A stretch of DNA of 64,000 nucleotides from a bacterium. Its GTDB lineage: Bacteria > Bacillota > Clostridia > Oscillospirales > Ruminococcaceae. The notes under the pieces are model-generated. The model worked only from the letters and a program-made list of their open reading frames with translations, was not told the origin of the DNA and did no database searches. Below, piece after piece: positions 51,060-59,635 of this stretch; the first letter of the stretch is position 1; every line of letters begins with the position of its first letter. The stretch lies in the NCBI GenBank assembly GCA_004561545.1, contig SFVK01000001.1:62001-126000 (forward strand), in the 5' to 3' direction. The position numbers and the translations under genes were made by a program.

Positions 51060-51984
51060 ACAGGTGACGCACCTCCTCCATTTTATAATGCACATAGGCG
51101 TTGCCGATGGCGGTCCAGACAGCGGCGATCAGGCCGACCAGAAGGAAGCCCGCCGCAGGCTGGCTGGCCAGCGGCAGTGGGGCCACCGACAGAACCTTGT
51201 TGCCAAAGACGGTACCCTGGGCCAGCAGTTCCCGCAGGACGCCCACCAGCATGAGCGAGACGCACAGGCCCACCGTATTGTTGATGCCGCGGCGGAAGGC
51301 CTCGCCCACGGTTTCCAGCTCGTCGGCCTCCATGCGCTTGATGATGGCGGGTTCCACCACCAGCAGGGGAAGATAGATGCCCAGCAGCGAGAGGTCCGCG
51401 CCAAAAAGACGGTACAGGATCAGATAGACCGGAATATACAGGATGGCGGCCGAGTAGGCATAGATCACGCCGCGAAAGCGGTTTTGGGTCCGGTGGCAGA
51501 CCGACACGGCCAGCACGCGGGTGGCGGTGAGCAGCAGGATGGCGGCAGCGCAGAGCATGAGGGCGGTCTGCCCGCTGGTGGCTGCCACCACCGCAGGGGC
51601 AAGGCCCAAGCCCCGGACCATAACGGGGTTGTTGAGCCAGAGATGATCGTCGTGGACGCTCTGGACCAGCTCGGCCTGGGCCTCGGCCCGGGTCATGCCT
51701 TTTTTGCCGGTCCGTGGCCGGCGCTGCGCGGCTGCGCGGACGCCGGACTCCGCCTGGGCGGCCTGCCTGGCCTGAGCCGCCTCTTTGGCCTCCTCCTCGC
51801 GCCGGACGGCCTCCATGGCTTCCTGCTCAATCTGTTCCGGCATTTTGCCGGCTGCGGCGGCCCGCCGGGCCTGCTCCAGCATCTCAGGTGAAATCTGGGG
51901 AATGATGACGGTTCCCGCATGCTCCTTCAGCGTGGGGGCTTTGTCGCGCTTGCGGCGCGATTTACGGTTTTCAATCTCCGCCAA
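51040..51984 (-). CDS. RnfE-like membrane subunit with N-terminal extension, divergent
   Basis: A 314-aa protein. Residues 1-115 are a charged, Ala/Glu-rich cytoplasmic extension not found in normal RnfE, including EQIEQEAMEAVRREEEAKEAAQARQAAQ, a likely coiled coil. The RnfE core follows: LWLNNPVMVRGLGLAP, LLGIYLPLLVVEPAIIKR and LVGVLRELLAQGTVFG. The two cysteine ligands of RnfE (LGLCP and TNC) are replaced by Ala and by Glu-Pro, so the 2Fe-2S cluster cannot be held in the usual way. It overlaps the rnfD-like gene by 14 bases. Confidence 0.8.
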   Translation of the reverse strand: MAEIENRKSRRKRDKAPTLKEHAGTVIIPQISPEMLEQARRAAAAGKMPEQIEQEAMEAVRREEEAKEAAQARQAAQAESGVRAAAQRRPRTGKKGMTRAEAQAELVQSVHDDHLWLNNPVMVRGLGLAPAVVAATSGQTALMLCAAAILLLTATRVLAVSVCHRTQNRFRGVIYAYSAAILYIPVYLILYRLFGADLSLLGIYLPLLVVEPAIIKRMEADELETVGEAFRRGINNTVGLCVSLMLVGVLRELLAQGTVFGNKVLSVAPLPLASQPAAGFLLVGLIAAVWTAIGNAYVHYKMEEVRHLYDEPKH

Positions 51985-52981
51985 GGCGCTTCGCCTCCTT
52001 CCGCAGGAATCTCATCCGCTCCGCGCGGCGGGCGGCACGGTCCAGCCATTCGGGGAATGCGCCCACCAGCAGCAGGGCAAAGCAGACGCCGGTTTCGTAG
52101 GTGCTGTAATAACGGAACGCCGTGGCGGCGGCGCCAAGAGCAATCCCGTAAATGATGCGGCTGGTCCGGCGGTTGGGCTGGGTGACCGGCTCACAGGCCA
52201 GGAACACCCCGCCGAACAGCATGGCGCCGGAGAGAATGATATACTTTTCCAGATAAACCCGCTGGCGCACATACTCCCAAGGTGCGCTCAGCGTGGGCAG
52301 GCCGTTGAGCGGGGGCAACAGCCAGGGAATGAGGATGCAGACCAGCAGATAGGGCACCACGGTGGAAAGCTGCAGATGCCCCCGCACATAAAGATACAGC
52401 CCACAGGCCAGAATGACCAGAATGGCGCAGCACCCCAGCGGGCCCGCCACATTGCCGGTGAGCAGGTTCACCGTGCTGTCCGACGGCAGGCCGCCCGCAG
52501 CGAGGGTTACATTGTTGCCCGCCGTAAGAGGAACATCCACCGCGCCCCACAGCGGCAGCTTTGTGCCGGGAGCGGGGTAGCTGAACAGAATTCCCGGCCA
52601 GGACAGCGCGGCCATCGCGTGGCCCACCGCCGCCGGATGGAAGGGATAGTGGCCCTCCCCACCAAAAGTCTCCTTGACCAGCACCGCGATGAGGGTGGAT
52701 ACCACAATGACATAGTAGGGCGCGGACGCCGGCATCATCAGAACGATGAGAGCGGCAAAGGCCTCGCTGGAAGGCTCATGGGGACGGTAGTCCCCCGCGT
52801 GCAGCGGCGCCACCACACAGTCCGCCACATAGGCGGTGAGCAGCCCGACGCCCATCATGAGCAACGGGCGGGCGCCGTAGTAAAAGTAACTCATTGCCAG
52901 GAGCGGCACACAGCAGAACAGGATGTCCCAGTAATAGCTGTAGTTGGCGCTCTTCTGGATTTTTGCATGACGTTTTGGCAT
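51971..52981 (-). CDS. RnfD-like membrane subunit, divergent
   Basis: A 336-aa protein of about ten helices. RnfD/NqrB features are KETFGGEGHYPFHPAAVGHAMA (residues 103-124), YIILSGAMLFGGVFLACEPVTQPNRRTSRIIYG and the closing VCFALLLVGAFPEWLDR. In active RnfD a threonine in a D-G-x-(S/T)-x-A-T-P-L loop carries covalent FMN; the equivalent loop here reads PSDSTVNLLTGN (about 166-177), without A-T-P. No rnfC or rnfG flanks it: upstream is rpe, 18 bases away. Confidence 0.8.
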   Translation of the reverse strand: MPKRHAKIQKSANYSYYWDILFCCVPLLAMSYFYYGARPLLMMGVGLLTAYVADCVVAPLHAGDYRPHEPSSEAFAALIVLMMPASAPYYVIVVSTLIAVLVKETFGGEGHYPFHPAAVGHAMAALSWPGILFSYPAPGTKLPLWGAVDVPLTAGNNVTLAAGGLPSDSTVNLLTGNVAGPLGCCAILVILACGLYLYVRGHLQLSTVVPYLLVCILIPWLLPPLNGLPTLSAPWEYVRQRVYLEKYIILSGAMLFGGVFLACEPVTQPNRRTSRIIYGIALGAAATAFRYYSTYETGVCFALLLVGAFPEWLDRAARRAERMRFLRKEAKRLGGD

Positions 52982-52999
52982 GGATTCTCCTTTGGAAAC

Positions 53000-53653
53000 T
53001 TACAGTTCCCGGATGGTTTTCGCCAGGGCGGCGGGGTCCTGCGCACCAAAAAAGGCGCTGCCCATCACCAGCAGATTGGCGCCGGCGGCGGCACACTGGG
53101 GACCCGTGACGGCATTGACACCGCCGTCCACCTGGATGTAGGGGGAAAGCCCGCGGCGATCGCATTCCGCCTTGACCTCCGCCACCCGGTGAACGGTGGC
53201 AGGGATGAACTTCTGCCCGCCGAAGCCGGGATTGACCCCCATCACCAGAACCAGGTCCAGCTTGTCCAGATAGGGGAAGACGGCCTGCGGGCTGGTGTCG
53301 GGGTTGATGCTCATGCCCACCCGGCAGCCGGTCTCCCGGATGGAGGCGATGGTCTGTTCCACCGCGCCGGGCACCGCCTCATAGTGGAAAGTGATGAGGT
53401 CCGCCCCGGCAGCCGCAAAGTCCGGCGCGTAGCGGGCCGGCTCCGAGATCATCAGGTGGACATCATACACCATTTCGGGCACCGCCTTGTTCAGGCACTT
53501 GAGCACCGGTGCGCCGTAGGTGATGTTGGGCACAAAATGGCCGTCCATCACATCATAGTGGACCATGTTTGCCCCGCAGGCCATGGCCCGGCGGCACTCC
53601 GCCCCCAGGTCGGCAAGGTCTGCGGACAGAATAGATACGCTCAGTTCAGTCAT
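53000..53653 (-). CDS. rpe: Ribulose-phosphate 3-epimerase
   Basis: A 217-aa TIM-barrel enzyme interconverting ribulose 5-phosphate and xylulose 5-phosphate. It begins LSVSILSADLADLG and has HYDVMDGHFVPNITYG, VHLMISEP, VMGVNPGFGGQKFI and the phosphate loop IQVDGGVNAVT. The start MTELSVS was preferred to a longer in-frame reading. It is 44 bases after glf and 18 before the rnfD-like gene, an odd place between polysaccharide and Rnf genes. Usually it lies with ribosome-assembly genes such as rsgA. Confidence 0.94.
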   Translation of the reverse strand: MTELSVSILSADLADLGAECRRAMACGANMVHYDVMDGHFVPNITYGAPVLKCLNKAVPEMVYDVHLMISEPARYAPDFAAAGADLITFHYEAVPGAVEQTIASIRETGCRVGMSINPDTSPQAVFPYLDKLDLVLVMGVNPGFGGQKFIPATVHRVAEVKAECDRRGLSPYIQVDGGVNAVTGPQCAAAGANLLVMGSAFFGAQDPAALAKTIREL

Positions 53654-53697
53654 AATTTTCTCTTTCCCTTTTCTTTCGTTTCCCTCTATGACAGCCA

Positions 53698-54837
53698 TCA
53701 GTTTTTGACGCTGTACTGATTGATCTTGTCCAACTGAATTTCCACGCAGCGCAGTGCGCTCTCAATGACCTTATCCATATCGTAATACTTGTACTCGCCC
53801 AGGCGGCCACCGAACACCACATGGGGCTCGGCATCGGCCAGCGCCTTATAACCGGCGTAAAGCGCGCTGTTTTTCTCGTCATTGACGGGATAGTAGGGCT
53901 CATCACCGGGCTGCCACTCGGCAGAATATTCCCGGCTGATGACGGTTTTGGTGCCCGGCTCGGTGGAGCCGAACTCAAAGTGCTTGTGCTCAATGATGCG
54001 GGTATAGGGGGTCTGCGCGTCGGTATAGTTGATGACGGCGTTGCCCTGATAGTTGGGGCAGTCCAGCGTCTCGGTCTCAAAGCGGACACTGCGGTACTGC
54101 AGCGCCCCCAGGGAATAGTCAAAGTAGGCGTCAATGGGCCCGGTGTAGATCACGCGGTCTGCCACCGCGTCCAGCTCCGCCTTGTCGGCCAGGTAATTGA
54201 CGCCCAGGCGAACCTCGATACCGTCCAGCAGATTGGCCACCATCCGGGTATAGCCGCCCTGGGGGATGCCCTGATAGAGGGCGTTGAAATAGTTGTTGTC
54301 GTAGGTGAAGCGCACCGGCAGCCGCTTGATGATGAAGGCGGGCAGTTCCGCGCAGGGACGGCCCCACTGCTTTTCGGTGTAATGCTTGACCAGCTTCTCA
54401 TAGATATCGGTGCCCACCAGATTGATGGCCTGTTCCTCCAGGTTTTTGGGCTCCGGCGTGAAGTGGGCGGCGCGCTGCTCCTCAATTTTGGCCTGCGCCT
54501 GGGCGGGGGTGACCACACCCCACATCTTATTGAAGGTATTCATGTTGAAGGGCAGGTTGTACAGCTCGCCCTTATAGTTGGCCACCGGGGAGTTGGTGTA
54601 GCGGTTGAAGGTGGCAAACCGGTTCACATAGTCCCACACAGCCTTGTTGTTGGTGTGGAAAATATGGGCGCCATAGCGGTGGACGTTGATGCCCTCCACA
54701 TTTTCGGTATAGACGTTGCCGGCAATGTGGCTGCGCTTGTCCACCACCAGGCAGGTTCTTCCGGCATCGGTGGCTTCCCGGGCAAAAACCGCGCCGAACA
54801 GACCGGCGCCGACGATCAGATAATCATACTGTTTCAT
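53698..54837 (-). CDS. glf: UDP-galactopyranose mutase
   Basis: A 379-aa flavoenzyme making UDP-galactofuranose for surface glycans. The FAD motif is YLIVGAGLFGAVFAREA (residues 5-21). Family motifs are NVYTENVEGINVHRYGAHIFHTNNK, the central FTYDNNYFNALYQGIPQGGYT and GRLGEYKYYDMDKVIESAL near the end. Its presence shows the polymer contains galactofuranose. It overlaps the preceding glycosyltransferase gene by 14 bases. Confidence 0.96.
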   Translation of the reverse strand: MKQYDYLIVGAGLFGAVFAREATDAGRTCLVVDKRSHIAGNVYTENVEGINVHRYGAHIFHTNNKAVWDYVNRFATFNRYTNSPVANYKGELYNLPFNMNTFNKMWGVVTPAQAQAKIEEQRAAHFTPEPKNLEEQAINLVGTDIYEKLVKHYTEKQWGRPCAELPAFIIKRLPVRFTYDNNYFNALYQGIPQGGYTRMVANLLDGIEVRLGVNYLADKAELDAVADRVIYTGPIDAYFDYSLGALQYRSVRFETETLDCPNYQGNAVINYTDAQTPYTRIIEHKHFEFGSTEPGTKTVISREYSAEWQPGDEPYYPVNDEKNSALYAGYKALADAEPHVVFGGRLGEYKYYDMDKVIESALRCVEIQLDKINQYSVKN

Positions 54838-55816
54838 GTTGGTTCCCTCGCTGGCGTCCGCCGCTGGGGGCAGACGCGGATTGATGTTGCCATTGTTCCA
54901 CCTGTTGCAGGCGGAACTCGAAATCGCGGTCATCCTTGGTGAGCAGGCTGGAAAGGATCACCCCGGCGATAAACAGGAGCAGCGCCGCCACCATCCCACA
55001 GGTGCAGACGATGAGCGTGGGGAAGCGCGGCACAAGGCCGGTGGCGAAGTATTCCCCCAGCACCGGCACAAAAAACACAACGCTGACGGCCGCCAGCACT
55101 GCGGCCAGGATGCTGAAAAACCCGAAGGGCCGGTAATCTTTATAAAGCCGGCCGATGGTGCGCAGCACCTTGAAGCCGTCCGTGTAGGTGTTGAGTTTGC
55201 TCTCGCTGCCCGCCGGGCGGTCACGGTAATCGATGACCACGTTCTCCACCTGCATATTGCGGTGCAGGGCGTGAATGGTCATCTCGGTCTCAATCTCAAA
55301 GCCGTGGCTCAGCACCGGATAGGTTTTGACAAACCGGTAGCTGAAGGCGCGGTAGCCGGTCATGATGTCCTTGATCCGGCCGCCAAACAGGCGGTTGGTG
55401 CAGAACCGCACCAGATCGTTGCCGAAATTGTGGAAGGGGCGCTTGTTCTGGGTGTAATAGGTGGAGGAAAGCCGGTCCCCCACCACCATGTCGGCCTGAT
55501 GCTCGGTGACGGCGCGCACCATGCGGGGGGCCGCCTCGGCGGGGTAGGTGTCGTCCCCGTCCACAAGAATATAGGCGGTGGCGTCCACCTCGCGGAACAT
55601 CCGGCGGATGACGTTGCCCTTGCCCTGCTGGTACTCATGGCGGACCACCGCGCCGGCGGCGGCGGCCAGCTCCGCAGTGCTGTCGGTGGAGTTGTTGTCG
55701 TAGACATAGATGACGGCCTCCGGCAGGGCGCGGCGGAAATCGGTGACCACCTTCTGAACGGTCAGGGCCTCGTTGTAGCAGGGGATCAGAACAGCGATTT
55801 TATCCAAAGGTTTCAC
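54824..55816 (-). CDS. GT2-family glycosyltransferase with C-terminal membrane helices
   Basis: A 330-aa GT-A enzyme. It has AVLIPCYNEALTVQKVV (about 8-24), the DxD-type ILVDGDDTYPAE (about 83-94) and IKDIMTGYRAFSYRFVKTYP. Two C-terminal helices (about 230-290) anchor it. This is the layout of polyprenyl-phosphate sugar transferases and DPM1-like enzymes, so it may make a lipid-linked sugar or act in chain building. It is 31 bases after the previous glycosyltransferase. Confidence 0.87.
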   Translation of the reverse strand: MKPLDKIAVLIPCYNEALTVQKVVTDFRRALPEAVIYVYDNNSTDSTAELAAAAGAVVRHEYQQGKGNVIRRMFREVDATAYILVDGDDTYPAEAAPRMVRAVTEHQADMVVGDRLSSTYYTQNKRPFHNFGNDLVRFCTNRLFGGRIKDIMTGYRAFSYRFVKTYPVLSHGFEIETEMTIHALHRNMQVENVVIDYRDRPAGSESKLNTYTDGFKVLRTIGRLYKDYRPFGFFSILAAVLAAVSVVFFVPVLGEYFATGLVPRFPTLIVCTCGMVAALLLFIAGVILSSLLTKDDRDFEFRLQQVEQWQHQSASAPSGGRQRGNQHETV

Positions 55817-55847
55817 TTCCCTTTTTGGCGGTCTTGGGGGGCGGCGG

Positions 55848-56906
55848 TCACAGCCGGGCGCAGCGCTTCAGCTCTTGCAGCCAGAAGGCTGCCGTCTTGT
55901 CCCAGCTGTATTTTTCCAGAATCTTTTCGGGGGACGCCACCGGCTCAGCCAGCAGGGCGTCCAGATCCACGTCGTAGTCATAGGGGTCAAAGTAGTGGGC
56001 CGTATCGCCGTACAGCTCCGGCAGGCAGCTGGCCCGGGCCACCGCGATGGGCACCCCTTGGCTGAGGGCTTCCAGCGGTGGGATGCCGAAGCCCTCAAAC
56101 ACCGCCGGGTGCAGAAAGGCCCTGCAGTTCTGCATGAGCGCCTTGTTCTGGGCATCGGTCACATAGCCGGGATAAAAAATGTTGGCGGTGTTCCGGGCGG
56201 CGTCGGCCTCCTCGCTGCCAAAGGCGGCCAGGTCCTTTCCCCCGGCCACTACAAAGGTCTTGTCGGGGTTGCGGGCCGCCACTTCGCGAATCCAGCGGAA
56301 ATTCTTGTGGCTGGCCAGGCTGCCCAGAGCGTAGTAATACCCGGACCGGGGCAGGCCGGGCATGGCGTCAAAGATGGCGGGGTCCGGCTCCACCCGCTCC
56401 ATATGCTCCCAGCCGTTGTAGGTGATGCCGATTTTGTCCAGCGGAATCCCCAGTTTTTCACTGATGAGGTGGCGCTGGTCATCGCTGACGGTGTACACCC
56501 TCTGGGCAAACCATTTGGTGGACTGGCAGTGGAACCAGAACTTGAACCGGAAAAAGCCCCGGTCGGTATCCATCACCAGCGGGCGGATGTCGTGGAGCAC
56601 CACCACGCTGCGGCGGGTCATGAGCATATCGCTGGCCAGGCCCACATAAAAGGCATGGTGCTTGCGCAGATAGCGGGGCAGCACCACCAGATTATAGCTG
56701 TACTTGACGGCCTTGAGCGGGACAATCTGAATGTTTTTCAGCGGCGGAAGATGGAGCGGACGGCCGTCGTCCCGGTAACAGAGCCGCACATCCAGCCCGG
56801 TGCCCTCCAGCAGCGGGTCCAGGCGGGTCACAATCTCATAGACATACCGGGGAATGCCGGTGATGGGGTCGCACAGCACGGTGCCGTTGATGACAATGGG
56901 GTTCAA
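55848..56906 (-). CDS. GT4-family glycosyltransferase
   Basis: A 352-aa GT-B enzyme with the glycine-rich N-terminal part TVLCDPITGIPRYVYEIVTRL. The GT4 donor site is FLHPAVFEGFGIPPLEALSQGVPIAVARASCLPELYGD, including the E-x7-E motif. It transfers a hexose or deoxyhexose from a nucleotide sugar; donor and acceptor cannot be told. The start overlaps the preceding gene stop by ATGA. Confidence 0.9.
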   Translation of the reverse strand: MNPIVINGTVLCDPITGIPRYVYEIVTRLDPLLEGTGLDVRLCYRDDGRPLHLPPLKNIQIVPLKAVKYSYNLVVLPRYLRKHHAFYVGLASDMLMTRRSVVVLHDIRPLVMDTDRGFFRFKFWFHCQSTKWFAQRVYTVSDDQRHLISEKLGIPLDKIGITYNGWEHMERVEPDPAIFDAMPGLPRSGYYYALGSLASHKNFRWIREVAARNPDKTFVVAGGKDLAAFGSEEADAARNTANIFYPGYVTDAQNKALMQNCRAFLHPAVFEGFGIPPLEALSQGVPIAVARASCLPELYGDTAHYFDPYDYDVDLDALLAEPVASPEKILEKYSWDKTAAFWLQELKRCARL

Positions 56907-58057
56907 TGGCGGTCCTCCTTTTCCCGGTGGGAGCAGTCATACAGTTCCTGCTGCCAGTCGGCGTAGCGGCGTTCGCAGTAGGCGCGGAACTCCTCCTCAA
57001 AGCGCTGCTCACTGAACCGGCGGCTGTGGTCCCGGATTTCCTGGGCGGAACAGCTCACGCCCTGCGCCTCAAAGCGCTGGATGCAGCCGGCCAGGCTGTC
57101 CACGGTCTGCTCGTCAAAGAACAGGCCGGTCTTTCCGTCCAGCACCGTCTCGCAGACGCCGCCCTTGCCGTAGGCCAGCACGGGGGTCCCGGCGCTCTGG
57201 GCCTCCACGGGGGTGATGCCGAAATCCTCCTCCCCGGGGAAGAGGAAGGCTTTGGCCCGCAGGTAATAGCCCCGCACCTCCTCATCGGAGAGTCCGCCGC
57301 CCAGGAAGCGCACGGTGGGCCCGGCGATGGCCTTGAGGTGCTCCCCTTCCCCGCCGGAGCCGATCACCACCAGCGGCCTGTTGAGTTTGGTGCAGGCGGC
57401 CACCGCCAGGTCAATGCGCTTGTACCAGGTAAAGCGCCCCACCACCAGGTAAAAGTCCTCCCGGGGAACGAAGGGGTCCTCGTTGATGTGGACGCAGGGG
57501 TAAATCACATCGCTGTCCCGCCGGTAATATTTTTTGATGCGTTTGGCGATATAATGCGAGTTGGCCACAAAGTAATCCACCCGGTCGGCGGCACACTTGT
57601 CCCACTGGCGCAGCTTGTGCATCTGGCCCGGCATGACGGCCCGCACCAGCGCGTTGGCGTTGCTGCGGTAGGTATAGTAAAAGTCCCACACATAGCGGAT
57701 GGGGGTATGGCAGTAGCAGATATGCACGGCGTCGGGCCGGGTGATGACGCCCTTGCTGCAGGAGGAAGAGGAGGAGATGACCATGTCATACTCCGAAAGG
57801 TCCAGCGCCTCAAAGGCCTTGGGCATGAGGGGCAGCAGGGAGCGGTAAATTTTGGTGGCAAAAGGAATTTTCTGGATATAGGTGGTGTGGATCTCATAAT
57901 CCCGGAACCAGGCGGGCATGTGGTCCTTATCATAGACCAGCGTATAGATGGGCGCGTCCGGGAAAACATGGTGCATACAGTCCACCACCCGGTCCGCGCC
58001 GGCGTAGGTAACCAGCCAGTCATGGACAATGGCCACCCTGGGTTTGCCGTTTTTCAT
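56903..58057 (-). CDS. GT4-family glycosyltransferase (WbaZ-like)
   Basis: A 384-aa GT-B enzyme. N-terminal VAIVHDWLVTYAGADRVVDCMHHVFPDAPIYTLVYD and CYCHTPIRYVWDFYYTYR resemble WbaZ-type mannosyltransferases. The donor site reads FLFPGEEDFGITPVEAQSAGTPVLAYGKGGVCETV, with E-x7-E. It probably adds the second sugar to the lipid carrier. It lies 26 bases after the initiating transferase. Confidence 0.9.
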   Translation of the reverse strand: MKNGKPRVAIVHDWLVTYAGADRVVDCMHHVFPDAPIYTLVYDKDHMPAWFRDYEIHTTYIQKIPFATKIYRSLLPLMPKAFEALDLSEYDMVISSSSSCSKGVITRPDAVHICYCHTPIRYVWDFYYTYRSNANALVRAVMPGQMHKLRQWDKCAADRVDYFVANSHYIAKRIKKYYRRDSDVIYPCVHINEDPFVPREDFYLVVGRFTWYKRIDLAVAACTKLNRPLVVIGSGGEGEHLKAIAGPTVRFLGGGLSDEEVRGYYLRAKAFLFPGEEDFGITPVEAQSAGTPVLAYGKGGVCETVLDGKTGLFFDEQTVDSLAGCIQRFEAQGVSCSAQEIRDHSRRFSEQRFEEEFRAYCERRYADWQQELYDCSHREKEDRH

Positions 58058-58083
58058 CCTCGACCCTCCTTCGGAATGCCGTC

Positions 58084-59496
58084 TTACTCAAGTTTCTCGT
58101 CGTTGACCATCTTTCCGCCGAACACCGTGCGGAACAGAATTTTGATGTCCAGCGCCACAGTCCAGTTTTCAATGTACCAGATGTCATACCGGATGCGCTC
58201 CGCGATGTCGGTGTCCCCCCGCAGGCCGTTGATCTGAGCCCAGCCGGTCAGGCCGGGGCGCACCTGCTGGCGCACCAGGTAGCGGGGGATTTCTTCCTTA
58301 AAGTGCTCCACATGGTAGGGGATCTCGGGCCGGGGCCCCACAAGGCTCATATCCCCCTTGAGCACATTGAAGAACTGGGGCAGCTCGTCCAGGCTGAACT
58401 TGCGGATCAAGCTGCCGAACCGGGTCTTGCGGGGGTCCGAGTTGGTGCTCCAGGCGGAGTTTTCCTCGGTGTTGACCCGCATGGAGCGGAACTTGTACAT
58501 CATGAAGGGGCGTTTGTTCAGCCCCACACGTTCCTGCTTGAAAATGACCGGCCCGGGGCTGGACAGCTTGACCCCGATGGCCACCGCCAGCATGATGGGG
58601 CTGGTGAGCACAATGAGCACCAGGCTGCCCACCACATCCATCAGCCGCTTGATGAAGGCGTTGAGAATGTTGTCAAAGGGGGTCTGGCGCACATTGATGA
58701 GCTTGCAGTCCCCCAGCACGTCGATGGTGGGGCGGGCGGGCAGATAATCGTTGTAATAGGGCACCATGGTGATGCGGGTGCCGTGCTTGTCGCAGGCGGC
58801 GAACACCCGGGTCAGCAGCCGGGTTTCGTCGGCGTCCAGCGCCACCACCACCTCATCGATGGTGGGATCGTCCAGCGTGACCTCCAGCTTGTCATAGCCG
58901 CCCAGGTAGCGGGCGTCGAGGCCAGGGTTGGCGCGGGCAGCCAGATAGCCGTCCACCCGGAAGCTGTAATAGGGATTATGCTCCAGCGCCAGCAGGTACT
59001 GGGCGGCCATTTTTCCGCCTCCCACCAGCAACACATGGCGGAAGCCCAGGCCCTTGCGGTTCTGGGCGCGGTCATACCAGCGCTTGAGCATCCGCTTAAA
59101 AACAAGGAAACCGGTGGACAGCCCATAGAGCAGCAGCATGACCAGGCGGGAGAAGTTTTGCAGCCGGAAACAGTAGAGCAGCGCCATAAAGCCCACCACG
59201 CCCAGCGCATTGCCCACGGCAATGGTGCGGCTGCGCTGCCACAGCCCCTTGAGGCGGGAGGCGTCATAGAGGCCGTACCCCCAGTAGATCAGCACCATAG
59301 CCACCGCGTAGACCGCCCAGCCAAGGGTGACCAGCGGGTTGCGGACGATCTCCAGCGCGGGGCCGGCGCCGCCCTCTTCCAGGAACGGCAGGCAGCGAAA
59401 GCGCATCCAGTTGGCCAACAGATAAGCAGCAATGAGCAGCGCCGCGTCGATGGAGCTGCTGATCAAACTCATGATACGCTTGTTCTTGCTTAGCAT
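58084..59496 (-). CDS. Undecaprenyl-phosphate sugar-1-phosphate transferase (WbaP-type)
   Basis: A 470-aa initiating enzyme. There are four N-terminal helices (to about 135) and a CoA-binding-like domain (about 145-265, HVLLVGGGKMAAQYLL). The C-terminal phosphosugar transferase has KRLMDVVGSLVLIVLTSPIML, GPVIFKQERVGLNKRPFMMYKFRSM, the catalytic SLDELPQFFNVLKGDMSLVGPRPE and RPGLTGWAQINGLRG. It loads galactose-1-P, glucose-1-P or a related sugar on undecaprenyl phosphate. AGGAGG precedes the ATG. It heads the operon. Confidence 0.94.
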   Translation of the reverse strand: MLSKNKRIMSLISSSIDAALLIAAYLLANWMRFRCLPFLEEGGAGPALEIVRNPLVTLGWAVYAVAMVLIYWGYGLYDASRLKGLWQRSRTIAVGNALGVVGFMALLYCFRLQNFSRLVMLLLYGLSTGFLVFKRMLKRWYDRAQNRKGLGFRHVLLVGGGKMAAQYLLALEHNPYYSFRVDGYLAARANPGLDARYLGGYDKLEVTLDDPTIDEVVVALDADETRLLTRVFAACDKHGTRITMVPYYNDYLPARPTIDVLGDCKLINVRQTPFDNILNAFIKRLMDVVGSLVLIVLTSPIMLAVAIGVKLSSPGPVIFKQERVGLNKRPFMMYKFRSMRVNTEENSAWSTNSDPRKTRFGSLIRKFSLDELPQFFNVLKGDMSLVGPRPEIPYHVEHFKEEIPRYLVRQQVRPGLTGWAQINGLRGDTDIAERIRYDIWYIENWTVALDIKILFRTVFGGKMVNDEKLE

Positions 59497-59554
59497 CGCT
59501 TGCGCCTCCTTTCCGGCGGAACCGGGGTGCCAGTGATGGCACTCCAATCAAATT

Positions 59555-59583
59555 AGTATAGCATAAACCCGCCGCAGTTTCAA
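59555..59583 (-). promoter_or_regulatory. Promoter of the polysaccharide operon
   Basis: TTGAAA (59583-59578), 17-base spacer, TATACT (59560-59555) on the minus strand, about 60 bases before the start codon. Confidence 0.8.
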
Positions 59584-59635
59584 CCGCATCCCCGCCGGGG
59601 GGGTGGGGCGGGCCGGGAGCGCTGGGCGCAATGGG

